Shown here one piece after another: positions 9,412-17,839 of a stretch of 64,000 nt of DNA. Where the stretch lies: positions 1 through 64,000 of the forward strand of contig NZ_QLAE01000017.1 in NCBI RefSeq assembly GCF_005876855.1, given 5' to 3'. Source of the DNA: Stutzerimonas nosocomialis. GTDB lineage: Bacteria > Pseudomonadota > Gammaproteobacteria > Pseudomonadales > Pseudomonadaceae. The notes beneath the pieces were generated by a model, which saw only the letters and a program-made list of their open reading frames with translations, was not told the DNA's origin and did not search any database. The translations under genes were made by a program, and so were the position numbers. Within the stretch, counting starts at the first letter, position 1, and every line of letters starts with the position of its first letter.

Positions 9412-11349
9412 TTACTGGCGCAGGTCGATCGCTGGCGCCGGCTCGCCTTGTCCGTCGAACAGCTGCTCGGGGTACGCCGGCAGGATGGTCGGGCTCTCCG
9501 AGGCGGTCTCGATGACGCGGATGTCGCTGTATTTCTTCCCGGAAAGCGCGGCGATACCGGCGCCGTCGCGTATCACCGTGGGACGCAGGAACACCATCAG
9601 GTTGCGTTTGGTGTGGGTTTCCTGCGTCGAGCGGAACAGCCCGCCGAGCACCGGAATGTCGCCGAGCAGCGGTACCTTGGATGCCGTGCGGGTCACGTCG
9701 TCCTGGATCAGGCCGCCCAGCACGATGACCTGGCCGTCCTGCGCGAGGATGGTGCTCTTGATGGAGCGCTTGTTGGTGATCAGATCGACGGCCTGGGCGG
9801 TGAGGGAGGCCGACGGCGCGATCGAGGAAATCTCCTGTTCGATCTTCAGGCGCAAGGTGGCGCCTTCGTTGATGTGCGGCGTCACTTTCAGGGTGACACC
9901 CACGTCCTGGCGCTCGATGGTGGTGAACGGGTTGCTCGCCCCGGTTCCGTCGGTGGTATAGGAGCCGGTCTGGAAGGGCACGTTCTGGCCCACCAGGATT
10001 TCCGCCTCCTGGTTGTCGAGGGTCAGCAGGCTCGGGGTGGACAGCAGGTTGCTCTTGCTGTTGGACGAAATGGCGGTGATCAGCGCGCCGAAGCTGCTGG
10101 TGCCCAGGCCGATGATCGCGCCATCGGGCAGGTTGGCCGGGATTTCGTTGTCGTTGATCGCGTTCAGCACGCTGCCGATGGAGAGCCCGGTGTTGCCGAA
10201 GCTGACGCCGCCGACACCACCTCGTCCGCCGCGCGCATCGACCGCCCACTGCACGCCCAGGGCGTCGGTGATATCGCCGGAGACTTCGACGATGGCCGCT
10301 TCGACCATCACCTGGGCGCGCGGGACGTCGAGCTGGCGGACGATGCTTTCCAGCGTCCCCACCAGCTCGGGGTCGGCCAGCAGGACCAGCGCATTGAGGC
10401 TTTCGTCAGCGCGGATCAGGATGTTCTGGGTGCGCGTGGTGGTGCCTTCGCCCTCGGGTGCCGCCAGCCCTTCGGAAATGTCGCCCAGCGTCTCGGCAAG
10501 CGCCTTGGCGTCGTTGTGGCGCAGGCGGATCACACGGGTGTTGGCCGAGCGAGTGGCCGGGGTATCGAGGCTCTGGGCCAGATGGGAAAGCTTGGTGCGG
10601 GCATCGGCGGGCCCCATGAAGATCAGCCGGTTGGTGCGCGAGTCGGCGATGATCTGGGTGCCGGTGGTGCCCTTGGCCTCGCCGCGCAGCATGGTGTTCC
10701 TCAGGACCTCGGCAATGTCCACGGCCCAGCCGTTCTTCAGTGGCAGCACGGTGTAGTCGTTGCTTTCGGCGCGATCGAGCTGGCGCACCAGATCCTGAAT
10801 GCGGGCGATGTTGGCGCTGCGGTCGCTGATGATCAGCGCGTTGGCCGAGGTCACCGCGGCGAGATGGCCGTATTGCGGGACCAGGGGGCGGATCAGCGGA
10901 ATGAGTTCAGCCGCCGAGCTGTGCTGGACCTGGATGACGCGGGTTTCGAGCTGGTCGCCCCCGGTCGGACCGCCACCCGCTTCGGCCTTGGCCTCGGCGT
11001 TGGGCACGATGCGGGCGACTCCGCCCTGGGTCAGCACGCTGAAGCCGTGGGTGGCCATCACCGACAGGAAGAGTTGATAGACCTCGTCGGTCGACAGCGT
11101 GGCGCTGGAGACGACGCTGACCTGGCCCTTCACACGCGGGTCGACGATGAAGGTCTGTCCGGTGAGCTGGCTGACCTGATCGACGAACGCGCGGACATCG
11201 GCATCCTTGAGGTTGATCGTCCAGCCATCGCCCTGTTGCGTGGCGGTGGGCTCGATACCCTGTTCCTGGGCGGCCAGCGGAAGAGGCGCGGAGGCGGCAA
11301 GGCCGACGGCGATCAGGGCAATGAGCGGGCGTGAGAAGAGCGGCGGCAT
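9412..11349 (-). CDS. xcpQ: type II secretion system secretin GspD/XcpQ
   Basis: The outer-membrane channel of the type II secretion system, 645 residues. Residues 1-27 form a signal peptide (cleavage near AAQ). The order is N0 domain (WTINLKDADVRAFVDQVSQLTG, about 42-115), N1-N3 KH-like domains (about 130-380) and the C-terminal secretin barrel (about 400-600; motifs VPLLGDIPVLGGLF and TKRNLMVFLRPTV). It lies three bases downstream of xcpP, so the two are one operon. The rest of the secretion machine (GspE-GspM) is not in the window, unlike the P. aeruginosa arrangement. Confidence 0.94.
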   Translation of the reverse strand: MPPLFSRPLIALIAVGLAASAPLPLAAQEQGIEPTATQQGDGWTINLKDADVRAFVDQVSQLTGQTFIVDPRVKGQVSVVSSATLSTDEVYQLFLSVMATHGFSVLTQGGVARIVPNAEAKAEAGGGPTGGDQLETRVIQVQHSSAAELIPLIRPLVPQYGHLAAVTSANALIISDRSANIARIQDLVRQLDRAESNDYTVLPLKNGWAVDIAEVLRNTMLRGEAKGTTGTQIIADSRTNRLIFMGPADARTKLSHLAQSLDTPATRSANTRVIRLRHNDAKALAETLGDISEGLAAPEGEGTTTRTQNILIRADESLNALVLLADPELVGTLESIVRQLDVPRAQVMVEAAIVEVSGDITDALGVQWAVDARGGRGGVGGVSFGNTGLSIGSVLNAINDNEIPANLPDGAIIGLGTSSFGALITAISSNSKSNLLSTPSLLTLDNQEAEILVGQNVPFQTGSYTTDGTGASNPFTTIERQDVGVTLKVTPHINEGATLRLKIEQEISSIAPSASLTAQAVDLITNKRSIKSTILAQDGQVIVLGGLIQDDVTRTASKVPLLGDIPVLGGLFRSTQETHTKRNLMVFLRPTVIRDGAGIAALSGKKYSDIRVIETASESPTILPAYPEQLFDGQGEPAPAIDLRQ

Positions 11350-11352
11350 CGT

Positions 11353-12018
11353 TCAGTTGTTTTCCATGGTCTGTTCGTCGGGAGGGCTGTTGTCGGCCTG
11401 GTTTACGGTCTCTTCCATTTGTTGGCGCAGGGCCTCCATCTGCTGCTGGAGCTGCGCTGCATCGGGTTCCTGGGGCTCCTGGGTGACACCAGGCTGTTCG
11501 GCGCCATAGTCGGGGTATTCGGGCTCGGGAATCGGCTCGGGCACGTAAGTGGAGGTGCGCACGCGGGGGAAGGTCAGTGATTCCAGCTGGCCGTCGCGCA
11601 GCACCTCGACTCGATCAGGATAGACCTGTTGCAGGCGGATGCCGGACGCCACCTCGGCACCGGCCTGGAACAGCTGTGGTGGGCTGCCCTCGCGCTGGAT
11701 GATGGCGGTGGAACGCTGCGGATCGCGATGGACGAAGCTGCCGAGCAGGGTCAGCCCGAGCTGCTGACTGGGGGCGGAATTCGTCGCGACTGCGGGAGGT
11801 GGTCCGAACAGTGCTTCCATGCGGCGCATGTCCGGCGCGGTGGCGACCGTTGCGGCCTGGCCCTGCTGTCCGGTGACAGGGGCACGCTGCAGCTGGATCC
11901 ACTCATTGATCTGCCAGGCGAGATAAAGGGCGAACAGGGCGATGAGGGCTGCGGCGGCAACCACCGGGAGGCGATGACGGTACTTTTTCAGGATACCTGG
12001 CGCAGGCAAGCGAGACAC
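11353..12018 (-). CDS. xcpP: type II secretion inner-membrane protein GspC/XcpP
   Basis: A 221-residue bitopic inner-membrane protein linking the inner-membrane platform to the secretin. A transmembrane helix lies at about residues 18-36 (LPVVAAAALIALFALYLAW), the conserved HR domain at about 85-150 (LGLTLLGSFVHRDPQRSTAII), then a proline-rich stretch and a C-terminal glutamine-rich helix (QLQQQMEALRQQMEETV) likely to be a coiled coil. As in XcpP, and unlike many GspC proteins, there is no PDZ domain. Immediately upstream lies a tRNA pair instead of the divergent xcpR-Z operon. No strong promoter is seen; a TATGAT-like -10 on the minus strand at 12058-12063 lacks a good -35. Confidence 0.9.
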   Translation of the reverse strand: MSRLPAPGILKKYRHRLPVVAAAALIALFALYLAWQINEWIQLQRAPVTGQQGQAATVATAPDMRRMEALFGPPPAVATNSAPSQQLGLTLLGSFVHRDPQRSTAIIQREGSPPQLFQAGAEVASGIRLQQVYPDRVEVLRDGQLESLTFPRVRTSTYVPEPIPEPEYPDYGAEQPGVTQEPQEPDAAQLQQQMEALRQQMEETVNQADNSPPDEQTMENN

Positions 12019-12251
12019 TCCGTGGTGCTTGTAGTTATGTCCGTGAGGTCTTTCACGATCATATCAGCATAAATCTGTGACACCGCAAGCCGGACGGGAT
12101 GACCGATACCGCGAGGCGGGTTCGGTGAATGATCAAATTTGGCTGCGGCGGACAGGTGACCGCGTGCGGATGAATTAGTTGCCCTCAGGAGCGCAGGGGA
12201 GGGGATTTTCCGGCGAATGGCGGCTTCAACAAAAAAACTTCATATTTCTTA

Positions 12252-12280
12252 TTGACTTGCCTCGGGTGCATCAGTAAATT
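12252..12280 (+). promoter_or_regulatory. sigma70 promoter of the tRNA-Val/tRNA-Asp operon
   Basis: TTGACT (12252-12257), a 17-base spacer and TAAATT (12275-12280), followed by the GC-only discriminator GCGCGCC. The tRNA begins about 14-16 bases after the likely start of transcription. GC-rich discriminators are typical of stable RNA promoters under stringent (ppGpp) control. Confidence 0.75.
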
Positions 12281-12300
12281 GCGCGCCTCGCAAGGCGATC

Positions 12301-12376
12301 GGCTGATTAGCTCAGCTGGGAGAGCACCTGCATCACACGCAGGGGGTCGGCGGTTCGATCCCGTCATCAGCCACCA
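12301..12376 (+). tRNA. tRNA-Val, anticodon CAC
   Basis: The acceptor arm GGCTGAT/ATCAGCC closes perfectly, with discriminator A and an encoded CCA. The D arm GCTC...GAGC, anticodon arm CCTGC/GCAGG with seven-base loop ATCACAC (anticodon CAC, positions 12334-12336) and T arm GGCGG TTCGATC CCGTC are all present. It reads GUG codons. Confidence 0.95.
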
Positions 12377-12411
12377 ACCCTTGTGAATTCGGACGAAAGT
12401 CCGGCCGACGC

Positions 12412-12488
12412 GCAGCGGTAGTTCAGTCGGTTAGAATACCGGCCTGTCACGCCGGGGGTCGCGGGTTCGAGTCCCGTCCGCTGCGCCA
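12412..12488 (+). tRNA. tRNA-Asp, anticodon GTC
   Basis: The acceptor arm GCAGCGG/CCGCTGC, discriminator G and encoded CCA are intact. The anticodon arm CCGGC/GCCGG has loop CTGTCAC (anticodon GTC), and the T arm GCGGG TTCGAGT CCCGT is canonical. It lies 35 bases after tRNA-Val and shares its promoter. Confidence 0.96.
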
Positions 12489-12524
12489 TATATCTCCACC
12501 TTCGCAAGAATGGATGGAACAAGG

Positions 12525-12549
12525 AAAGCTGCCTCGAGCAGCTTTTTTT
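12525..12549 (+). terminator. intrinsic terminator of the tRNA operon
   Basis: Perfect 8-bp stem AAAGCTGC/GCAGCTTT with 5-base loop CTCGA, continued by a run of T residues to 12549. It lies 36 bases after tRNA-Asp. Confidence 0.88.
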
Positions 12550-12646
12550 GTGCCTGTCGAAAAGGCACCCGAAGCGCCTGGCTTGCTGGGACGGCAGCCG
12601 AGGGAGCCGGTGTGCTCGGGTCGATCGCTTGCCAGCGGTCGCTCGG

Positions 12647-13324
12647 CTAGCGGCCGTTCGCGGCTTCGAACGCCTCGAGGTAGGCCTGCAGGGCGCGCGG
12701 CATCTCGCCGGTCAGGATCGGCTCGCGCAGTGCTTCATCGCTTTCGAGCAACATCTCCTTGATCATCCCGAACGGCAGGCTGAACAGAGTTACGGCGTAG
12801 GCCTGTCGGGCCAGTTCGCTGGCGCCGGGCAGTCGCACGGCGATCACCCGTTCCATCAGCCCGAGCATCCGCGCCTTCAGTTCCCGGTGATCGGTGTCGG
12901 GCGTGGCGTGCGTCAGGTGCAGGAAATCCGGATGGCCCACGAAATAGTCCAGGAACGGGCATAGCAGGTGACGGACCACCTGCGCCGAGCTGAAGCCGGC
13001 CCATGCCGCATCGGAGATCGGCTCGATGCGTTCGAAGATCGTGCGGACCACGCCCAGGTGGCGATCGCCCAGTGCCTTAAGCACGCTCTGCTTGTCGGGA
13101 AAGAAGTGGTAGAGCGAACCGATGGACGTGCGGGCCTCGCGGGCGAGGCCGTGCATGGTCAGCGCGGCTTCGCCCTGGGCGCACAGCAGCCGCCCACAGG
13201 CATCGAGAATGGCATCGACGCGCTGCTGGCCGCGCGCCTGCTGTGGCGCGCGCGCGGCGCGTGAGGTACCGGCCAGGCCCGCATTCTGCGCGGCGTCTTC
13301 CGGTGTGTCGGGGGAAGCGATCAT
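12647..13324 (-). CDS. TetR family transcriptional regulator
   Basis: A 225-residue regulator. The N-terminal TetR DNA-binding domain covers about residues 32-82, with the helix-turn-helix at about 57-76 (MHGLAREARTSIGSLYHFF) and the usual DKQSVLKAL helix after it. The C-terminal ligand/dimer domain has no recognisable specificity. It lies 57 bases downstream of the D-lactate dehydrogenase gene on the same strand and may be co-transcribed with it. The first 30 residues are Ala-rich and poorly conserved, so the true start could be internal. Confidence 0.85.
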   Translation of the reverse strand: MIASPDTPEDAAQNAGLAGTSRAARAPQQARGQQRVDAILDACGRLLCAQGEAALTMHGLAREARTSIGSLYHFFPDKQSVLKALGDRHLGVVRTIFERIEPISDAAWAGFSSAQVVRHLLCPFLDYFVGHPDFLHLTHATPDTDHRELKARMLGLMERVIAVRLPGASELARQAYAVTLFSLPFGMIKEMLLESDEALREPILTGEMPRALQAYLEAFEAANGR

Positions 13325-13381
13325 GGCGCCATCCTAGCAAACTGCGCCTGGCTTCACGCGATGCGCTCACGGCCGGGCCGG

Positions 13382-14365
13382 CTAGACCTGATTGCTCGGG
13401 GTGCCGGCCTGCCAGGCGGCCACGTTGCTCAGGGTGGTGGAGGCGATGGCGGCCAGCGCTTCCCGGGTGAGAAAGGCCTGATGCGCGGTGATGATGACGT
13501 TGGGGAAGGTCAGCAGTCGGGCCAGTACGTCGTCCTGCAACGGGCGCTCGGAATGGTCTTCGAAAAACAGCCCTGCCTCTTCCTCGTAGACATCCAGCGC
13601 CAGGTTCCCGAGGTGGCCGCTCTTGAGCGCCTCGATCAGCGCCGGCGTGTCGATCAGCGCGCCGCGCCCGGTGTTGATCAGCATCGCGCCGGGTTTCATC
13701 TTCGCCAGGCTGGTGCGGTTGATCAGGTGATGGGTGTCGGGTGTGAGCGGACAGTGAAGACTGATGATGTCGTTCTCGGCGAGCAGGCGATCGAGTTCGC
13801 AGAGTTCGACGCCGAGCGACCGCAGTTCTTCGCTGGGTTTTGGATCGTGCACCTGAACCTTGCAGCCGAAGCCGAGCATGATGCGGGCGAAGACGATGCC
13901 GATCTGGCCGCCGCCGACCACGCCCACATGCTTGCCGTGAACGTCGAAGCCCGTGAGCCCGTGCAGCGAGAAGTCGCCTTCGCGGGTGCGGTTGTAGGCC
14001 CGCGGCAGACGGCGGTTGAGTGCCAGCATCAGCGCGACCGTGTGCTCGGCGACCGCATGCGGCGAATAGGCGGGCACCCGCACCACGGGCAACCCCAGGC
14101 GGTGGGCGGCGACCAGGTCGACGTGGTTGTAACCCGCCGAGCGCAGCGCGATCAGCCGGGTTCCGCCCAGGTGCAGGCGCTCGAGCACCGGTGCGCTGAG
14201 GTCGTCGTTGACGAAGGCGCAGACGACCTCGCCTTCCTCGGCCAGCGCCGCGGTGTCGATGTCCAGGCGCGGTTCGAGAAAGTGCAGGTCGTAGCCTTGC
14301 CGCTGGTTGGCCAGCACGAAGCTGGCGCGGTCGTAGGGCTTGCTGCTGAACAGGGTGATGCGCAT
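13382..14365 (-). CDS. ldhA: 2-hydroxyacid dehydrogenase, probable D-lactate dehydrogenase
   Basis: A 327-residue NAD-dependent D-2-hydroxyacid dehydrogenase, most like the fermentative D-lactate dehydrogenase LdhA that reduces pyruvate to D-lactate. Substrate-binding motif LRSAGYNHVDL (74-84), Rossmann loop GGGQIG (151-156), and catalytic Arg234 (NTGRG), Glu263 (DVYEEE) and His295 (ITAHQAFLT) are all present. The YEEEAGLFFEDHS segment is typical of LdhA. The first glycine-loop position reads GGG rather than the common GTG, which keeps the required glycines. A small regulator gene follows on the same strand. Confidence 0.88.
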   Translation of the reverse strand: MRITLFSSKPYDRASFVLANQRQGYDLHFLEPRLDIDTAALAEEGEVVCAFVNDDLSAPVLERLHLGGTRLIALRSAGYNHVDLVAAHRLGLPVVRVPAYSPHAVAEHTVALMLALNRRLPRAYNRTREGDFSLHGLTGFDVHGKHVGVVGGGQIGIVFARIMLGFGCKVQVHDPKPSEELRSLGVELCELDRLLAENDIISLHCPLTPDTHHLINRTSLAKMKPGAMLINTGRGALIDTPALIEALKSGHLGNLALDVYEEEAGLFFEDHSERPLQDDVLARLLTFPNVIITAHQAFLTREALAAIASTTLSNVAAWQAGTPSNQV

Positions 14366-14509
14366 GAGGTCTCCTGGTGCAGTGGCGATACGGGCCTTGG
14401 CAGCTTAGACGGTGATCGCCGGGGCAGGGCATCCGTGCCGCTCGGCGGGTGGCCTGAGGTCGAGCTGAACCGCTGCGAAAGCTGTCCGGTCGGACATTGG
14501 GAAGCCCGT

Positions 14510-14524
14510 CGTAGCGCCGCTACG
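14510..14524. repeat. short inverted repeat in the ldhA-SDR intergenic region
   Basis: CGTAGC GCC GCTACG is a perfect 6-bp dyad with a 3-base centre, located 48 bases before the SDR start codon. It could be an operator or a short hairpin in the leader; no partner site is visible. Confidence 0.35.
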
Positions 14525-14571
14525 CATGGAAACCAGAGGGCCTTCGTCGCCCGTCGATTCCGGAGGACACC

Positions 14572-15429
14572 ATGACCGATTACCCACGCCCACCCTTTCC
14601 CGAACAGCCCCAGGCCGTCCCCGGTTCGCAGCAGAAGATGGACCCGACGCCCGACTGCGGCGAGCAGAGCTACAAGGGCAGTGGCCGCCTGGCCGGAAAG
14701 GTCGCACTGATCACCGGCGGCGACAGCGGCATCGGGCGTGCCGTGGCCATCGCCTATGCCCGTGAAGGCGCCGATGTCGCGATCGGCTATCTGGACGAGC
14801 ACGAGGATGCCAAGGAGACCGCGCGCTGGGTGGAAGAGGCCGGACGCAAGGTGCTGCTGTTGCCCGGCGATATCGCCCAGCGCCAGGTCTGTCTGGATCT
14901 GGTCAGCAAGACAGTGGAGGCGTTCGGCCGGATCGACATCCTGGTCAACAACGCCGCCTTCCAGATGAGCCACCCCACGTTCGAGGAAATCACCGACGAG
15001 GAGTGGTTGCGCACCTTCGATACCAACATCACCGCGATGTTCAGGATCTGCCAGGCGGCGCTGCCGCACATGCGCGCCGGCAGTTCGATCATCAACACCT
15101 CGTCGGTCAACTCCGACATGCCCAAGCCGACCCTGCTGCCCTATGCGACCACAAAGGGCGCGATCGCCAACTTCTCCGCCGGGCTTGCGCAGCTGCTGGG
15201 CGAGAAGGGCATCCGGGTCAACAGCGTCGCGCCGGGGCCGATCTGGACGCCGCTGATTCCCTCGACCATGCCGCCGGAGGAAGTCTCCGAGTTCGGCGGC
15301 AGCGTTCCGCTGGGGCGGCCGGGACAGCCTGTGGAACTCGCACCGGTCTACGTGATGCTGGCGTCGGACGAAGGCAGCTACATCAGCGGTGCGCGCATCG
15401 CTGTTACCGGCGGCAAGCCGATCCTGTGA
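14572..15429 (+). CDS. SDR family oxidoreductase (YghA/general-stress type)
   Basis: A 285-residue classical short-chain dehydrogenase. The cofactor loop GGDSGIGR is at about 49-56, VNNAA near 125, and the catalytic Tyr191/Lys195 pair in YATTK is present. It belongs to the subgroup with a roughly 40-residue N-terminal extension (PPFPEQPQ...PDCGEQSYKGSGRL), found in E. coli YghA and Bacillus general-stress dehydrogenases; the substrate is not established. A strong GGAGG lies before the ATG. It is divergent from ldhA, with a 206-base intergenic region. Confidence 0.88.
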   Translation: MTDYPRPPFPEQPQAVPGSQQKMDPTPDCGEQSYKGSGRLAGKVALITGGDSGIGRAVAIAYAREGADVAIGYLDEHEDAKETARWVEEAGRKVLLLPGDIAQRQVCLDLVSKTVEAFGRIDILVNNAAFQMSHPTFEEITDEEWLRTFDTNITAMFRICQAALPHMRAGSSIINTSSVNSDMPKPTLLPYATTKGAIANFSAGLAQLLGEKGIRVNSVAPGPIWTPLIPSTMPPEEVSEFGGSVPLGRPGQPVELAPVYVMLASDEGSYISGARIAVTGGKPIL

Positions 15430-15461
15430 GCCCACGAGGCATCCGGCCGCGGCCGGGTGCC

Positions 15462-16181
15462 TCAGACCACCAGCAGCACGATCGCGTAAGCGGTGGCGCC
15501 ACCGATGAAGGCGCCGACGTGGCCGTTGTTTTCTTCCGGCAACTCTTCCTTCAGCACGTTCAGGATGATGCCTCCGGCGACGAACGCGGCCAGCGCGGCG
15601 ACCGCGAGCTCCGAGACCTCGGTGGCGATGCCCAGCGCCCAGCCGACCAGCACGGAGGCGGCCAGCACCCAGCGGCCGCAGCGCCGGTAGAGCTTGTTGT
15701 GGGCGCTCTGCAGGGCGAAATCGTTGACCAGAAGGTGAAGTCCCATGGCGATGGTGAACCACACGAGTTCAAGGGCCGCCGGTGAGTCGCGATGCACGAG
15801 GAGGTAGCCGATCAGCGCGTTGTAGCCGGCAAAGGAGGCGACGTGCAGCCAGAACACGCCGCCATGGGATTCAGCCTGATCGGGTAGTCGGTCACGGTGC
15901 TTCTTGATCAGGCACTCCAGGCCGTAGAAACACATCAATCCGGCCAGTGCCAACAGGTAGGCGTGGTGCTCCAGGTAGTCGAGCAGATCGAACTCGGCGC
16001 TGCTCATCACATCCTGGCCGGCCGCCAGCAGGGGAAGCAGATGGATGAAGACGTAGGCGACCGATACGCCGCCGGCGGCCGAGAGCCAGCGCCTGCGTGG
16101 CAGGTCGTCGAGGACCTTCAGCCGACCGGTGAAGAAATGGACCGCCGCCAGCACCAGGGCGGCCAGCAGCGAAAGGATCAT
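15462..16181 (-). CDS. polytopic membrane protein, ZIP-like
   Basis: A 239-residue protein with about seven or eight hydrophobic helices. HLLP in helix 2, the charged loop LIKKHRDRLPDQAESHGG after helix 3, HLLVNDFAL, and the last segments TEVSELAVAALAAFVAGGIILNV and KEELPEE recall the ZIP metal transporter superfamily, but the canonical HxxxE metal motifs are not obvious. The start at 16181 (MILSLLAALVL) is chosen because a further 31 upstream residues are hydrophilic and unlike a membrane protein N-terminus. It is divergent from cioA. Function unknown; metal transport is a guess. Confidence 0.7.
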   Translation of the reverse strand: MILSLLAALVLAAVHFFTGRLKVLDDLPRRRWLSAAGGVSVAYVFIHLLPLLAAGQDVMSSAEFDLLDYLEHHAYLLALAGLMCFYGLECLIKKHRDRLPDQAESHGGVFWLHVASFAGYNALIGYLLVHRDSPAALELVWFTIAMGLHLLVNDFALQSAHNKLYRRCGRWVLAASVLVGWALGIATEVSELAVAALAAFVAGGIILNVLKEELPEENNGHVGAFIGGATAYAIVLLVV

Positions 16182-16398
16182 GGGGGCGATGCGTTCCGTT
16201 GGCGGCAAGGCTTCACTGGTCCGACTGCACCCTGGCGGGGTTCGTTCACACGGCGAGTGGCGGGCCTGTGACACTAGGCCCCAGGGCTCGCAGGCTGTTT
16301 GCGCTTCTAAGGGGGCACCCTTTCTGTTTTCCTGTTGTCCCTAATTGCAGCGTGCACCTGCATACCTTGCGTAGCGGTTATAAGAAGAGGAAGTGTCC

Positions 16399-17838
16399 AT
16401 GTTCGGTTTGGAGGCATTAGACCTCGCGCGAATACAGTTCGCGTTCACCATCTCGTTCCATATCATCTTTCCTGCCATCACCATTGGTCTTGCCAGCTAC
16501 CTCGCGGTGCTCGAAGGGCTGTGGCTGAAGACCAAGCAGGAGGTCTATCGCGATCTCTACCATTACTGGCTGAAGATCTTCGCGGTCAATTTCGGGATGG
16601 GCGTGGTCTCCGGGATCGTCATGGCGTATCAGTTCGGGACGAACTGGAGCGGCTTTTCGGAGTTCGCCGGGAGCGTGACCGGGCCGCTGCTGGCCTATGA
16701 GGTGCTCACGGCCTTCTTCCTCGAGGCGGGCTTCCTCGGCGTGATGCTGTTCGGCTGGAACCGGGTCGGTCCGGGGCTGCACTTCTTCTCCACCGTGATG
16801 GTGGCGGTCGGCACGCTGATTTCCACGTTCTGGATCCTGTCTTCGAACAGCTGGATGCACACCCCGCAAGGTTACGAGATCGTCAACGACGTGGTGATTC
16901 CGGTCGACTGGTTCGCCATCGTCTTCAACCCTTCGTTCCCCTACCGGCTGCTGCACATGGCGACCGCGGCCTACCTGGCGACCGCGTTCTTCGTCGGCGC
17001 CGCTGCGGCCTGGCACCTGCTGCGCGGACGCAACACGCCACCGGTGCGCAAGATGCTGTCGATGGCGATGTGGATGGCCCTGTTCGTCGCACCGATCCAG
17101 GCGGTCATCGGCGATTTCCATGGCTTGAATACCCTCAAGCACCAGCCGGCGAAGATCGCCGCGATGGAAGGCCATTGGGAAAACAGGCCGGGCGAAGCCA
17201 CCCCGCTGATCCTCTTCGGCTGGCCGGACATGGAGCGGGAAGAAACCCGCTTCAAGGTCGAGATTCCCTACCTGGGCAGTCTGATCCTCCAGCACAGCCT
17301 CACCGAGCAGGTGCCGGCGCTCAAGGAGTTCGCGCCCGAAGACAGGCCCAATTCCACCATCGTCTTCTGGACCTTCCGCGTCATGGTGGCGATGGGGCTG
17401 CTGATGATCCTCTGCGGCCTGTGGAGCCTGGTGCTGCGTTTCAAGGGCACGCTGTTCACCTCACGCCCGTTCCTGACCATGGCCATGTGGATGGGGCCGT
17501 CGGGGATCATCGCGATCCTGGCGGGCTGGTTCACCACCGAGATCGGGCGCCAGCCCTGGGTCATCTACAACGTCATGCGCACCGCCGACGCGGTGACGCC
17601 CCATAGCGCGACCCAGCTGAGCGTGACGCTGGCGATGTTCGTGGTCATCTATTTCGCCGTGTTCGGCGTGGGCTTCGCCTATGTCATGCGCCTGGTCCGC
17701 AAGGGTCCCGTGGTGCACGAAGGCAAGGAAAAGGGTGCAGGCGGGCCGGGCGAGAAGCGCACGCCGATGCGTCCGCTCTCCGCGGCCGACGAGGACATGC
17801 ACGAAAACAAGGGCGACGAACTGGGCGAGAGGAACTGA
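16399..17838 (+). CDS. cioA: cyanide-insensitive (bd-type) terminal oxidase subunit I
   Basis: A 479-residue subunit I of a cytochrome bd-type quinol oxidase, carrying the hemes and the quinol site and reducing O2 without pumping protons. Heme ligands His21 (SFHIIFPAITIG) and His186 (LLHMATAAYL) and the conserved GRQPW motif are present. The quinol loop is short, as in the CioA subgroup, rather than the long loop of E. coli CydA. The ATG follows AAGAGGAAG. It is followed one base later by cioB. In P. aeruginosa this oxidase serves at low O2 or in cyanide; the intergenic region shows no clear ANR box. Confidence 0.93.
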   Translation: MFGLEALDLARIQFAFTISFHIIFPAITIGLASYLAVLEGLWLKTKQEVYRDLYHYWLKIFAVNFGMGVVSGIVMAYQFGTNWSGFSEFAGSVTGPLLAYEVLTAFFLEAGFLGVMLFGWNRVGPGLHFFSTVMVAVGTLISTFWILSSNSWMHTPQGYEIVNDVVIPVDWFAIVFNPSFPYRLLHMATAAYLATAFFVGAAAAWHLLRGRNTPPVRKMLSMAMWMALFVAPIQAVIGDFHGLNTLKHQPAKIAAMEGHWENRPGEATPLILFGWPDMEREETRFKVEIPYLGSLILQHSLTEQVPALKEFAPEDRPNSTIVFWTFRVMVAMGLLMILCGLWSLVLRFKGTLFTSRPFLTMAMWMGPSGIIAILAGWFTTEIGRQPWVIYNVMRTADAVTPHSATQLSVTLAMFVVIYFAVFGVGFAYVMRLVRKGPVVHEGKEKGAGGPGEKRTPMRPLSAADEDMHENKGDELGERN

Positions 17839-17839
17839 C

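Noticed and set aside
12185-12367. A 60-residue minus-strand frame over tRNA-Val
   Set aside because: It overlaps a well-folded tRNA and has no ribosome binding site.
16182-16398. ANR/FNR box upstream of cioA
   Set aside because: No TTGAT-N4-ATCAA-like sequence could be found in the 217-base gap.
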